Assembly: GCF_002000485.1 (NCBI RefSeq)
Contig: NZ_MLAJ01000007.1
Coordinates: 1 to 64,000 of the forward strand
DNA: 64,000 nucleotides
Reading direction: 5' to 3'
Source: Rodentibacter ratti
Lineage (GTDB): Bacteria; Pseudomonadota; Gammaproteobacteria; Enterobacterales; Pasteurellaceae
The stretch's first letter is position 1. The number at the start of each line of letters is the position of its first letter. Below are positions 39,281 to 47,535 of this stretch, in pieces. Below the pieces are notes generated by a model. It searched no databases. It was not told where the DNA came from and was given only the letters and a program-made list of their open reading frames with translations. Made by a program: the position numbers and the translations under genes.

Positions 39281-41317
39281 ATGGCAGAAAAAATTAACAG
39301 TAAACCTTTTATTCTTCATTCCGATTTCAACCCTTCCGGCGATCAGCCTCAAGCGATTGAAAAACTTGCCGAAAATTTAGAAGACGGACTAGCTCATCAA
39401 ACCCTTCTGGGGGTAACGGGGTCGGGTAAAACTTTTACCATCGCCAATGTGATTGCAAAATTGAATCGCCCGGCCATGTTGCTTGCACCAAATAAAACCC
39501 TTGCTGCCCAACTTTATGCCGAAATGAAGGCTTTTTTCCCTGAAAATGCGGTGGAATATTTCGTTTCTTACTATGATTATTATCAACCCGAAGCCTATGT
39601 GCCAAGTAGCGATACTTTTATTGAAAAAGATGCTTCCATTAACGATCAAATTGAACAAATGCGGCTTTCTGCCACCAAATCCTTTTTGGAACGCCGTGAT
39701 ACGATTGTGGTGGCTTCGGTTTCTGCTATTTACGGTTTGGGCGATCCCGATAGCTATTTGAAAATGATGTTGCATCTGCAACAAGGGGCGATTATCGATC
39801 AACGCCAAATTTTGGCGAAATTGGCTGAATTGCAATACACCCGCAACGACCAGGCTTTCCAACGGGGAACATTCTGTGTACGGGGAGAAATTATTGATAT
39901 TTTCCCTGCGGAATCTGATGACATTGCGATCCGTATTGAATTATTTGATGATGAAATTGAACGCCTGAGTTTATTTGATCCCCTCACGGGGCATCATTTG
40001 GGCACCGTACCTCGTTACACGGTCTATCCGAAAACTCACTATGTGACACCACGGGAACGTATTTTAGATGCCATTGAAAAAATCAAAGGGGAGCTGGTGC
40101 AACGCCGTGAATATTTCATCAAAGAAAATAAATTATTGGAAGAACAACGCATCAGCCAACGTACCCTATTCGACATTGAAATGATGAATGAACTGGGTTA
40201 TTGCTCGGGCATCGAAAATTACTCACGCTATCTTTCCGGTCGAAATGAGGGGGAGCCGCCACCGACATTGTTTGACTATATGCCCTCTGATGCCATTTTG
40301 ATTATTGATGAGTCCCATGTGACGGTTCCGCAAATCGGGGGAATGTATCGTGGTGACCGTTCTCGTAAAGAAACCTTGGTGGCGTACGGTTTCCGCTTGC
40401 CTTCTGCTTTAGATAATCGCCCGTTACGCTTTGAAGAATTTGAACGCCTTGCACCGCAAACCATTTATGTGTCCGCCACACCGGGGCCCTATGAATTAGA
40501 AAAATCCGGTGATGAAATTATCGATCAAGTGGTGCGTCCGACAGGATTGCTTGATCCGGAAATTGAAATCCGCCCTGTTGCCATTCAAGTGGATGATTTA
40601 CTTTCCGAAGCACGCCAAAGAGCGGACAGAAATGAGCGTGTTTTAGTGACGACCCTCACTAAAAAAATGGCGGAAGATCTCACGGATTATCTGGACGAAC
40701 ACGGCATTCGGGTGCGTTATCTCCATTCGGATATCGATACCGTTGAACGGGTAGAAATCATCCGAGATTTACGCTTGGGTGAATTTGATGTGTTGGTTGG
40801 CATCAACTTATTGCGTGAAGGGCTGGATATTCCCGAAGTTTCTCTTGTGGCAATTTTAGATGCGGATAAAGAGGGTTTCTTGCGTTCCGAACGTTCGCTG
40901 ATTCAAACCATTGGACGAGCCGCTCGTAATTTGAAAGGAAAAGCGATTTTATACGCCGACAGCATCACCAAATCTATGGAAAAAGCCATCACGGAAACCA
41001 ACCGCCGCCGTGAAAAACAAATGAAATACAATGAAGAAAAAGGCATTGTTCCGCAAGCATTGAACAAAAAAGTGGGCGAATTGTTGGATATCGGTCAGGG
41101 TGTCACAAGTAAAGGGAAAGGTAAATCACGAAGCAAAACTGTGGCAGAACCGACCGCACTTTATAATGCCCCGAAAAATGCCAAAGAATACCAGCAACAA
41201 GTCAAAAAATTGGAACAACAAATGTACAAATTTGCTCAAGATCTGGAATTTGAAAAAGCCGCTGCTATTCGGGATCAACTCCACCAACTACGGGAACAAT
41301 TTGTGATGGGAGAGTAG
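39281..41317 (+). CDS. uvrB: Excinuclease ABC subunit B
   Basis: 678-residue UvrB of nucleotide excision repair. Walker [11 protein letters not shown] near residue 45, the beta-hairpin [12 protein letters not shown] near 98, DESHVTVPQ near 340, helicase motif [11 protein letters not shown] near 545, and the C-terminal UVR motif ([15 protein letters not shown]) that binds UvrC. The start matches the family N-terminus. No Shine-Dalgarno is visible; a USS occupies that position. Confidence 0.96.
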   Translation: MAEKINSKPFILHSDFNPSGDQPQAIEKLAENLEDGLAHQTLLGVTGSGKTFTIANVIAKLNRPAMLLAPNKTLAAQLYAEMKAFFPENAVEYFVSYYDYYQPEAYVPSSDTFIEKDASINDQIEQMRLSATKSFLERRDTIVVASVSAIYGLGDPDSYLKMMLHLQQGAIIDQRQILAKLAELQYTRNDQAFQRGTFCVRGEIIDIFPAESDDIAIRIELFDDEIERLSLFDPLTGHHLGTVPRYTVYPKTHYVTPRERILDAIEKIKGELVQRREYFIKENKLLEEQRISQRTLFDIEMMNELGYCSGIENYSRYLSGRNEGEPPPTLFDYMPSDAILIIDESHVTVPQIGGMYRGDRSRKETLVAYGFRLPSALDNRPLRFEEFERLAPQTIYVSATPGPYELEKSGDEIIDQVVRPTGLLDPEIEIRPVAIQVDDLLSEARQRADRNERVLVTTLTKKMAEDLTDYLDEHGIRVRYLHSDIDTVERVEIIRDLRLGEFDVLVGINLLREGLDIPEVSLVAILDADKEGFLRSERSLIQTIGRAARNLKGKAILYADSITKSMEKAITETNRRREKQMKYNEEKGIVPQALNKKVGELLDIGQGVTSKGKGKSRSKTVAEPTALYNAPKNAKEYQQQVKKLEQQMYKFAQDLEFEKAAAIRDQLHQLREQFVMGE

Positions 41318-41730
41318 GGAAAAGTGCGGTTAAAATCTCCGATATTATGTAGCAAATGCACAAAAATAGAAATTTTAACAGAACGTAGGGACACACTGCG
41401 TGTGTCCGTTATAAAAATCAATTATTTCAATAGGTTAAAATTCGGACACACGCAGTGTGTCCCTACAAGATAACAAAAAAGCAACATTGTGCAACTGCTG
41501 CATAATACCGAAAATCTCAGTGATTTTTGACCGCACTTTCATTTTTTATTTTTCACTTATTAACATTTCTCTTTCTCTATTTAAGTATTAATATTCACTA
41601 ATTTTTATTCCCTATCTTTCCCCATTTATTTTTATAAGATATTGATTTCAGCAGCATTGTACAATGCTCGTGCTTTATATTGCATATAAAGCAATATCCT
41701 TGATTAAAAAATAATAACGGGAGAATAAAA
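41318..41730. other. Intergenic region with USS copies and a REP-like element
   Basis: 413 nt after uvrB. A USS at 41324 and an inverted one at 41530 flank a nested palindromic element (41385-41466, listed separately). The remainder is AT-rich and presumably contains the promoter for the small gene at 41731. No coding potential seen. Confidence 0.6.
41385..41466. repeat. REP-like nested palindrome
   Basis: A perfect 24-nt inverted repeat: left arm 41385-41408 starts GTAGGGACACAC and ends GTGTGTCCG; the right arm 41443-41466 is its exact complement, with 34 nt between. Each arm is itself a palindrome (GACACAC-TGC-GTGTGTC). This is the architecture of REP/BIME or small MITE elements. Confidence 0.75.
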
Positions 41731-41916
41731 GTGTTAACCCCTATTTTCATCAATGGTCAGAAACTATATCAAGATAGCTTCGGCAATAAATATCAATATG
41801 ACCTATCCAATCCGATAGATAAAATGAGTTATTCAACAGACTTAGATGCTCAACAAAGAGATCAGCTCTCGACAACGCCAACAAGAGACTCAAATGGAGG
41901 TGGGATTTATGAATAA
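41731..41916 (+). CDS. Small protein of unknown function, coupled to the next gene
   Basis: 61 codons from a GTG with GGGAG 8 nt upstream. The product is polar, Ser/Asp/Gln-rich and has no signal peptide or recognised domain; it ends DSNGGGIYE. Its stop overlaps the start of the 169-residue secreted protein by 8 nt, and its last codons double as the GGAGGTGGG ribosome-binding site of that gene. It could be a leader peptide for coupling rather than a functional protein. Confidence 0.5.
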   Translation: MLTPIFINGQKLYQDSFGNKYQYDLSNPIDKMSYSTDLDAQQRDQLSTTPTRDSNGGGIYE

Positions 41917-42418
41917 ACGTTTAAAAGCCGGCATATATGCCACCGTGTTGTCCTTAACAATGGGGGGGATCATTTCATCACAGGTTGTCGCTCAAGATAA
42001 TCAAACAATTTCTTCTACTGTAAAAAATAAAAAAACTTCCTATGCTAAGATTACTCGTATATTAGAAAAAATGGGGGCTGAAGAAATAAAAACTGTGGAT
42101 GAAATGGATATGGTGGTTGGTATAATTGATGGGATTATTGTTGGTGTTGAGAATATTTCTAATCTACCAGTACAATTTAGCTCTATGTCCACTACTTCAA
42201 AAAAAATATCATTAGATAAACTAAATAATTGGTTAGCTAGAACAGGTGCTTTTCCAAGAGTTAGTGTAACGGAAGATGGTATCATATTTGATTATGTCTT
42301 ATTTAGCGAGGCTCAGCAGAATAAGAAACTTATTGATAGTGAGATAAGTATAGGGATCATCTATGTGCTAGGGGCAGCTAAAGAATTTGAAAAAATGAAA
42401 TCTCAACTTGAAGAGTAA
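41909..42418 (+). CDS. Putative secreted protein of unknown function
   Basis: 169 residues. A signal peptide (MNKRLKAGIYATVLSLTMGG...SSQVVAQ, cleaved before DNQ) precedes a small alpha/beta domain with no recognised family. I start at ATG 41909, preceded by GGAGGTGGG; the frame is open a little upstream, but the signal peptide argues for this start. The region is low GC compared with uvrB. A terminator follows at 42457. Function unknown; a periplasmic product is likely. Confidence 0.65.
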   Translation: MNKRLKAGIYATVLSLTMGGIISSQVVAQDNQTISSTVKNKKTSYAKITRILEKMGAEEIKTVDEMDMVVGIIDGIIVGVENISNLPVQFSSMSTTSKKISLDKLNNWLARTGAFPRVSVTEDGIIFDYVLFSEAQQNKKLIDSEISIGIIYVLGAAKEFEKMKSQLEE

Positions 42419-42456
42419 GATTAAAGCCGATAAGAGTTGGGTTTTATATTAACAGA

Positions 42457-42484
42457 AAACCTCTAGGTTTTTTCCTAGAGGTTT
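42457..42484. terminator. Terminator between convergent genes
   Basis: AAACCTCTAGG pairs with CCTAGAGGTTT around a T-rich loop. It lies between the secreted-protein gene and the convergent ABC transporter operon. Confidence 0.75.
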
Positions 42485-42551
42485 AGTTTAATAAAATCTC
42501 TCTCACTTAGAGAGTAGCACTGCACTAAAAAACTTATTCAATATTTTGACA

Positions 42552-43409
42552 CTATTTATACTCCACCAAAATATCACTTTCAGTTACGCTATCACCATAA
42601 ACCGGCAGTAAGGTTTTTTGGTAGGCTTGTTTGAGAACCCCTTCTTTTGAAAGTTTTTCAATTTCAGCGTTGAGCCAATTTAATAAATCCGGTGCATCTT
42701 TACGAACGGCTGGCGCAATCACATCTTGATCACCGAAGCTTTTCACTCCCACGGTATAGCCCGGATTTTGTTTTACCCAAGCGAATAAGAAGGTGTTGTC
42801 ATTGGATAGGGCATCTCCTCTACCGTCTCGTAGTGCTTCAAAGGTTTCCGTGTTTTGTTCAAATTTCAATAATTTGATATTCGGATAATTCTTGGTGAAG
42901 AAAATATCCGCTGTGGTGCCTTTATCAACGATAAGTGTTTTGTCTTTTAATTGCTCAAGATCTGTAATCACTTCACCATTTTTTGAAACCACGCCAAGCG
43001 CCACTTTCATATAAGGATTGGCAAAATCCACGACCTCTTTTCGCGCTGTGGTGACGGTGAAATTGGCGAGGATAATATCCACTTTTTTGGAAAGTAAATA
43101 TTCCGCGCGATTGGCGGCATCCACCAATACAAATTCCGCTTTATTTTCATCACCTAAGAGATCTTTGGTGATGGCTTTGCCGATTTCCACATCGAAACCT
43201 TGACTTTTGCCTTGGGCATCAACATAGCCGAAAGGCGGTTTGTCGCTGAATACGCCAATTCGGATTTTTCCGGCTTGTTTCAACTGCTCAATGGTTGAGG
43301 CTGTTTGTGAAATCTCTTTGCTTGGCGTATTGTCACCGCAAGCGGTAAGCCCTAAGGCAAGAGTTGCAGTGGCAAAAAGTGCGGTTAAATTTTTAAATGT
43401 TTTCTTCAT
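42552..43409 (-). CDS. Amino-acid ABC transporter substrate-binding lipoprotein
   Basis: 285 residues from ATG 43409 (GAGAGGAAC upstream). A lipoprotein signal peptide ends in LTAC (Cys near residue 24). The mature part is a type 3 solute-binding protein (cluster including cysteine/cystine and glutamine binders) with [26 protein letters not shown] and the [18 protein letters not shown] signature. The signal peptide is encoded over a USS (ACCGCACTTTT on the coding strand, residues TAL). It is the last gene of the leftward operon. Cysteine/cystine is my best guess for the substrate. Confidence 0.85.
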   Translation of the reverse strand: MKKTFKNLTALFATATLALGLTACGDNTPSKEISQTASTIEQLKQAGKIRIGVFSDKPPFGYVDAQGKSQGFDVEIGKAITKDLLGDENKAEFVLVDAANRAEYLLSKKVDIILANFTVTTARKEVVDFANPYMKVALGVVSKNGEVITDLEQLKDKTLIVDKGTTADIFFTKNYPNIKLLKFEQNTETFEALRDGRGDALSNDNTFLFAWVKQNPGYTVGVKSFGDQDVIAPAVRKDAPDLLNWLNAEIEKLSKEGVLKQAYQKTLLPVYGDSVTESDILVEYK

Positions 43410-44157
43410 AGTTTGTTCCTCTCGGTTCATAGTTTAAGATATTTAAAAATGTTTTCGCCCGATCCGTGGTGGGATGGGTGAAAAAATCTTCCGGTTTGGC
43501 TTGTTCGATAATTTGCCCTTTATCCATAAAAACAATGCGATTTGCCACTTGGCGGGCGAAGCCCATTTCGTGGGTCACGATCAACATCGTCATGCCTTCT
43601 TTGGCAAGCCCTAAAATGACATCCAGTACCTCGCGTACCATTTCGGGATCAAGCGCAGCAGTGACTTCGTCAAACAACATAATCTCAGGATTCATACAAA
43701 GTGCGCGCACAATGGCGATCCGCTGTTTTTGTCCGCCGGAAAGTTCACGAGGGTAGGCGTTTTTCCGATCAAATAATCCCACTCGTTTTAATAATTCGTC
43801 TGCTTGTTTCTCGGCTTCTGCTCGATCACGTTTTTGAACCTTTAAAGGTCCGAGTAAAATATTGTCTATCACCGATAGATGGGCAAATAATTCATAGCTT
43901 TGAAATACCATGCCGATTCGTTGACGTGCATTGACCCAACTGATGTCTTTACCCAGCTCACCGGCATTTTGGAGTAATAATTGACCGCTCTTTATGGGCT
44001 CTAAGCCGTTTAATGTGCGGAGTAATGTGCTTTTTCCACAACCGGACGGGCCTAAAATCACCACCACTTCGCCTTTTTCTATGGAGAGATTAATGCCTTT
44101 TAATGCTTCAACCTCACCATAGTTTTTAACAAGATTTTTTATTTCTAATAATGCCAT
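43393..44157 (-). CDS. Amino-acid ABC transporter ATP-binding protein
   Basis: 254-residue GlnQ-type ATPase. Walker [13 protein letters not shown] near residue 36, Q-loop VFQSYELF, signature [15 protein letters not shown] near 137, Walker [15 protein letters not shown] near 160 and the switch His in VTHEMGFA. Its 3' end overlaps the binding-protein start by 17 nt. Family firm; substrate follows the operon. Confidence 0.93.
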   Translation of the reverse strand: MALLEIKNLVKNYGEVEALKGINLSIEKGEVVVILGPSGCGKSTLLRTLNGLEPIKSGQLLLQNAGELGKDISWVNARQRIGMVFQSYELFAHLSVIDNILLGPLKVQKRDRAEAEKQADELLKRVGLFDRKNAYPRELSGGQKQRIAIVRALCMNPEIMLFDEVTAALDPEMVREVLDVILGLAKEGMTMLIVTHEMGFARQVANRIVFMDKGQIIEQAKPEDFFTHPTTDRAKTFLNILNYEPRGTNYEENI

Positions 44158-44166
44158 AGGTATTCC

Positions 44167-44835
44167 TTAGCTTTCCCAACGGGTTTCTAAATAACGGGAA
44201 AATAATGAGAGCGGATAACAAATCATAAAATAGAGCAATAAAATGACCCCATAGATCCAAAGTGCCGCCGATTGACTGCTAAAAAGTGAATGTTCAATAA
44301 TTTGCTGACCGACTTTAATCACTTCTATTACACCGATTAACATCGCAAGGGAGCTGGTTTTCACCATACGAGTGAAAAGATTAATAGCACTTGGGGTAAC
44401 ACGTTTTAAACTTTGCGGTAGCAAAATATAAATAAAGGTTTGAAAAGGCGTTAAACCTAAAGCGTAAGCGGATTCAACCTGATGTTTTTCGATAGAAGTT
44501 AATGCGCCACGTACGAGATCGCCCATCTCTGCGGTGCCCCAAAAAATAAACACCCAAATGCAGACAGTGATGGCGTCTAAATGTATGCCAAACCATTTTG
44601 CCAAGCCAAAATAAGTGATAAACAGGATAACGAGCAAAGGGATGATGCGGACAAATTCTAAATAAACCTGGCAAATCCCTTTAATTACAGTATTTTTGCT
44701 TGTCATTACCACGCCTAAAATGACCCCAAAAAGACAGGCAAAAAAGACGGAAACGAAGGCAATTTCAGCCGTTACCCAGAGACCGCTTAGCAGTCTGGTG
44801 AGATTATTGCCTTGGAATAATAATTCAAACCCCAT
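44167..44835 (-). CDS. Amino-acid ABC transporter permease
   Basis: 222-residue HisMQ-type permease with about five transmembrane segments and the EAA-type loop (VESAYALGLTPFQTFIYILLPQSLKRVTPS, near residues 125-155) that contacts the ATPase. It overlaps the second permease by 11 nt. Confidence 0.92.
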   Translation of the reverse strand: MGFELLFQGNNLTRLLSGLWVTAEIAFVSVFFACLFGVILGVVMTSKNTVIKGICQVYLEFVRIIPLLVILFITYFGLAKWFGIHLDAITVCIWVFIFWGTAEMGDLVRGALTSIEKHQVESAYALGLTPFQTFIYILLPQSLKRVTPSAINLFTRMVKTSSLAMLIGVIEVIKVGQQIIEHSLFSSQSAALWIYGVILLLYFMICYPLSLFSRYLETRWES

Positions 44836-45484
44836 ATTTTGCTCTCCGTGTGCGCTGTTCTACATAGCGAATAAAAATTGAAATAGGTAGCAAAATGACT
44901 AAATAAAACACGACTAATAAAAATAAGGCTTCGTTGGTTTTATAATCCATTCCGATAATTTCTTTTGCCATAAACATGAGTTCTGCCACCGCAACGGCGC
45001 TAATAACAGAGGTTTCTTTCATTAAAAACAGACAGTTCGCCCCAATCGCCGGTATGGAAATTGCCAATGCTTGTGGAAAAATCACGTAACGAAAGGCTTG
45101 AAGTGGCGTTAAACCAATGCTGAGAGCGGATTCAATTTGCCCTTTGGACACCGCTTCTAAGCCGCCACGAATTGCTTCTGCCATATAGCTTCCGCCCAAA
45201 AAAGCTAAGCCGATTACGCCACATGTAAAACCGTCTAATTTGATGCCGACTTTTGAAAGCCCGAAATAAAGGAAAAAAACTTGGATTAATAATGGCGTAT
45301 TGCGTGAAAGCTCAATATAACTTTTTACTAACCAATTCAATGACTTCACCTGATAAGTATTGATGACGGCGCAAATCGTACCAATAATAAACGAGAATAA
45401 GATTCCCCAAAAGGAGAGGGCAAGCGTCATCAATGTTGCATCAACAAAACGCGGTAATACGCTGATAATATAATCCCAATTCAT
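44825..45484 (-). CDS. Amino-acid ABC transporter permease
   Basis: 219-residue HisMQ-type permease, first gene of the four-gene operon. The EAA loop reads IESALSIGLTPLQAFRYVIFPQAL. Two permeases imply a heterodimeric channel. I start at ATG 45484 (GAAAGAAGAA upstream); a GTG at 45499 is an alternative. Confidence 0.9.
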   Translation of the reverse strand: MNWDYIISVLPRFVDATLMTLALSFWGILFSFIIGTICAVINTYQVKSLNWLVKSYIELSRNTPLLIQVFFLYFGLSKVGIKLDGFTCGVIGLAFLGGSYMAEAIRGGLEAVSKGQIESALSIGLTPLQAFRYVIFPQALAISIPAIGANCLFLMKETSVISAVAVAELMFMAKEIIGMDYKTNEALFLLVVFYLVILLPISIFIRYVEQRTRRAKYGV

Positions 45485-45610
45485 TTCTTCTTTCTTCACG
45501 TAATCGTTTTCGTTGCCATATAATAGAAAAGAATTTTCTCATCGGGAAAGAATCGAAATGAATTAATTATAATGATATGGAATAAATGAACGCTTGATAC
45601 TGAGTTGTTA

Positions 45611-45630
45611 TTTACCTCAAATTAGGTAAA
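45611..45630 (-). promoter_or_regulatory. Inverted repeat upstream of the ABC operon
   Basis: TTTACCT-CAAATT-AGGTAAA is a perfect 7-bp dyad with a 6-nt spacer, about 127 nt upstream of the first permease start. A regulator binding site for the operon is likely; the regulator is not identifiable. Confidence 0.45.
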
Positions 45631-45655
45631 GTAAGAAAATTGTCATAATCCCCCT

Positions 45656-45760
45656 TTACAAAGTGTGGTTAATTTTGGCATTATTTTCCACAGTCGCAAA
45701 AACGATTTCCGAGCTTGAAAACTCAACATACAAGACTTTGGCGAGCACGGGTATAATCAT
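45656..45760 (-). CDS. Possible 34-residue peptide, prophage-leader-like
   Basis: A short leftward frame begins MIIPVLAKVLYVEFSSSEIV and ends NHTL. It resembles, from memory, N-terminal pieces of small Pasteurellaceae prophage-associated (Ash-like) proteins, and its last codons overlap a degenerate USS (ACCACACTTTG). No convincing ribosome-binding site. It may be a decayed fragment; low certainty. Confidence 0.25.
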   Translation of the reverse strand: MIIPVLAKVLYVEFSSSEIVFATVENNAKINHTL

Positions 45761-45923
45761 CTAAGAATCATATTTTTCTGTTCCTAGTATATGCATACCT
45801 AGAACATAACGAACGTAAAATTACGCTGGTTAAACTTCCTCAGTGGTATAGAGTGTACTTGAGAAAAATCTCTCTTTTTGTCGTGTTCTAAAGTTTGTAA
45901 GTTTTTTAGCCCGTTACACGTTA

Positions 45924-45950
45924 CCGCATAAAGCCTAGAAGCTTTAGCGG
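45924..45950 (+). promoter_or_regulatory. Stem-loop in the leader of the 45985 gene pair
   Basis: CCGC-(A)-TAAAGC pairs with GCTTTA-GCGG around CTAGAA (10 bp, one bulge), 35 nt before the first start codon. The surrounding 45761-45984 region has no other gene and is probably the untranslated leader. Confidence 0.45.
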
Positions 45951-45984
45951 GGTCTTCAATAATCTAACTTTGGAGCTAGTAGCG

Positions 45985-46182
45985 ATGATCTATCGATTCT
46001 GTGGCATTTCACTCCAAAATTCCGGCGAACCTTATAGACATTTACATATTGAAACGGATAATGTCACTCAAGTGCAGGATACACTGGCACGGAATTATCA
46101 ACTCATCCCAATCGGGCAAGTCAATTCAAAATATCACTCTATTACCTCTATTTCTAACCGTACGGAGGTGGTTTATGCATAA
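45985..46182 (+). CDS. Small hypothetical protein, first of a coupled pair
   Basis: 65 residues starting MIYRFCGISLQNSG, with GGAG 9 nt before the ATG. No recognised domain. Its final codons (encoding TEVVYA) carry the GGAGGTGG ribosome-binding site of the next gene, and the two overlap by 8 nt. The same overlap design is found at 41731-41916. It lies just outside the left end of the island and may be a remnant of another mobile element. Confidence 0.5.
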   Translation: MIYRFCGISLQNSGEPYRHLHIETDNVTQVQDTLARNYQLIPIGQVNSKYHSITSISNRTEVVYA

Positions 46183-46486
46183 AATCCCAACCCATTGCGC
46201 TTTATCAATGACAAATACAGGCAAAGTTCATACCGCAATTCGAAAAGCTAAAGCCATTTTGACACTTATTCAAAACGATGGCGTAAGTAATGACGAATTA
46301 GGAGGTTTTTTTAGTAGTGAAAAAGTAATTAGGGACGCCTTAAGGATCGTGCATGATCTTCTTGAACAAGCTGAACAATCATCAAAAGTTGATTTTTATT
46401 TTAGAAAAGAGGGGAAAATACTGGCGGATGTCTCGATGAAAGAAGATTTATCTGCAAAGTTAAGTGATGGAAATTCCAAAAGATAG
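46175..46486 (+). CDS. Small helical hypothetical protein
   Basis: 103 residues (MHKIPTHCALSM...). It is predicted to be mostly helical, with AIRKAKAILTLIQNDG and EKVIRDALRIVHDLLEQAEQ segments resembling the small helical proteins encoded inside the island at 57.9-58.3 kb. It is translationally coupled to the preceding gene. Being 88 nt left of the left attachment repeat, it may descend from an earlier element at this tRNA site. Function unknown. Confidence 0.55.
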   Translation: MHKIPTHCALSMTNTGKVHTAIRKAKAILTLIQNDGVSNDELGGFFSSEKVIRDALRIVHDLLEQAEQSSKVDFYFRKEGKILADVSMKEDLSAKLSDGNSKR

Positions 46487-46573
46487 CCTTAAAATAATCG
46501 AGGGGAATATATAGCGCAGTAAAAAACGATGGTCAAAAGTGCGGTTGATTTTGCAGAATTGAAAGCCGTGAAT

Positions 46574-46651
46574 ACACTGGATAAAACAAAGCCCCGCGTT
46601 AAGTTCCGCAGGGCTATGAAAGGGGTATATGGTGCACTAGCTGGACTCGAA
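46574..46651. repeat. Left attachment-site repeat
   Basis: 78 bp matching 62586-62664 with one substitution (G at 46596 versus A) and one missing base inside the tRNA-derived part (TGCACTAG versus TGCGACTAG). It contains the tRNA-Val 3' end and the GCCCC...GGGCT hairpin beyond it. The tRNA body is absent here, so this is the non-functional copy. Confidence 0.92.
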
Positions 46652-46701
46652 TTAATATGTAATTCTTTGAAATTAAAAGAATAAAAATTAATTAAAAAAA
46701 T

Positions 46702-46723
46702 CTTGTTACTAAACTTGTTACTA
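46702..46723. repeat. Putative integrase arm-type sites, left end
   Basis: Two direct copies of CTTGTTACTA at 46702-46711 and 46714-46723. The same pair, in the same orientation and spacing, occurs at the right end (62496-62517), with an inverted copy at 62466-62475. Multiple copies near both att sites are typical of integrase or excisionase arm sites. Confidence 0.55.
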
Positions 46724-46802
46724 TAAATTCAGTTCACAGTGCATTTTGATAACTTTGGTTATTCTATCACAGTTTCTTTAATAGTTTATTTTTTATAAAA
46801 GG

Positions 46803-46916
46803 TATTCACCTATTCACTTTTAACTATTTTTAAGAAAAATTCCTTTATTTATTATATACTTATATTAGTGAATACCTTTCTTTTAAGTATTCACTAGGTA
46901 TTCACTTCTATTCACT
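46803..46916. repeat. Left iteron cluster (candidate replication site)
   Basis: Six copies of TATTCACT (or its complement AGTGAATA, one with a terminal variant): 46803, 46811, 46867 (inverted), 46888, 46899 and 46909. The last three are 10-11 nt apart, one helical turn. They resemble phage P4 alpha-protein iterons (GGTGAACA). The AT-rich remainder of 46652-47123 holds no gene and probably the head-operon promoter. Confidence 0.6.
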
Positions 46917-47123
46917 AATATAAATTTCCAAGAATTTATAAAAATCCTTTTCTTTTTATTTTTTTTGATTAAAAAACAATCAATCAAAATTTTCTTACTT
47001 ATCGTATCTTTTCGTAGCTAATCTATTGAAATTTAAGCTATTTACTTTAGTTTTCAGGTGTTTATATTGTCCTATGGGCTTTTTATAAGCCGTCTTAATT
47101 AAGGCTATCCAAAAGGAAAAATT

Positions 47124-47522
47124 ATGATTATTCACGATCAGATTAGAACTGAAATTATCAGTGTTTTAACTCCCTTGTTGAAAAATAAAATCAGCCGTTT
47201 CTTTAACGGTCGATTGGTCGCATTAAATGCGGCGGAACAATGCCCGGCATTATCTATTTACTTAGAAGATATTGGTGCGCAAGAAGTATCAATGTGTGAT
47301 GGGGAATTTGATGCACTCTTGAATATTGCTATTTACCTCAAACCGAATAGCGGGGAAGGTGAATTAGATGATATTGCCGAATCAATCCGCCTTGCTATCC
47401 GTAATGGTGAATTTAACTTTTTAAATGATATTTCTTTAAAAGGTTACCGTTATGACTATGACGAAGAGCAAGCAAGCTGGATTAGTGCAACGGTTCAATT
47501 TGCCGTCTCTTATGATGATTAA
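47124..47522 (+). CDS. Tail-terminator-like protein (lambda gpU family)
   Basis: 132 residues. The pattern matches lambda gpU: an N-terminal helix (IRTEIISVLTPLL), FFNGR, CPALSIYLEDI, a central acidic loop and a C-terminal strand pair GYRYDYDEEQASWISATVQFAVSYD, equivalent to GYDYRRDDDAG...VITYE in gpU. gpU caps the tail and contacts the head connector. In a satellite without tail genes it may adapt the satellite head to a helper tail. First gene of the rightward head operon, 13 nt before the capsid gene. AAGGAAAAATT precedes the ATG. Confidence 0.7.
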   Translation: MIIHDQIRTEIISVLTPLLKNKISRFFNGRLVALNAAEQCPALSIYLEDIGAQEVSMCDGEFDALLNIAIYLKPNSGEGELDDIAESIRLAIRNGEFNFLNDISLKGYRYDYDEEQASWISATVQFAVSYDD

Positions 47523-47535
47523 GGATTAGAAAATT

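Noticed and set aside
41385..41466. Palindromic element as the uvrB terminator
   Set aside because: Stems of 24 bp with a 34-nt loop and no T-run, nearly 70 nt after the stop, fit a REP-like repeat better than an intrinsic terminator.
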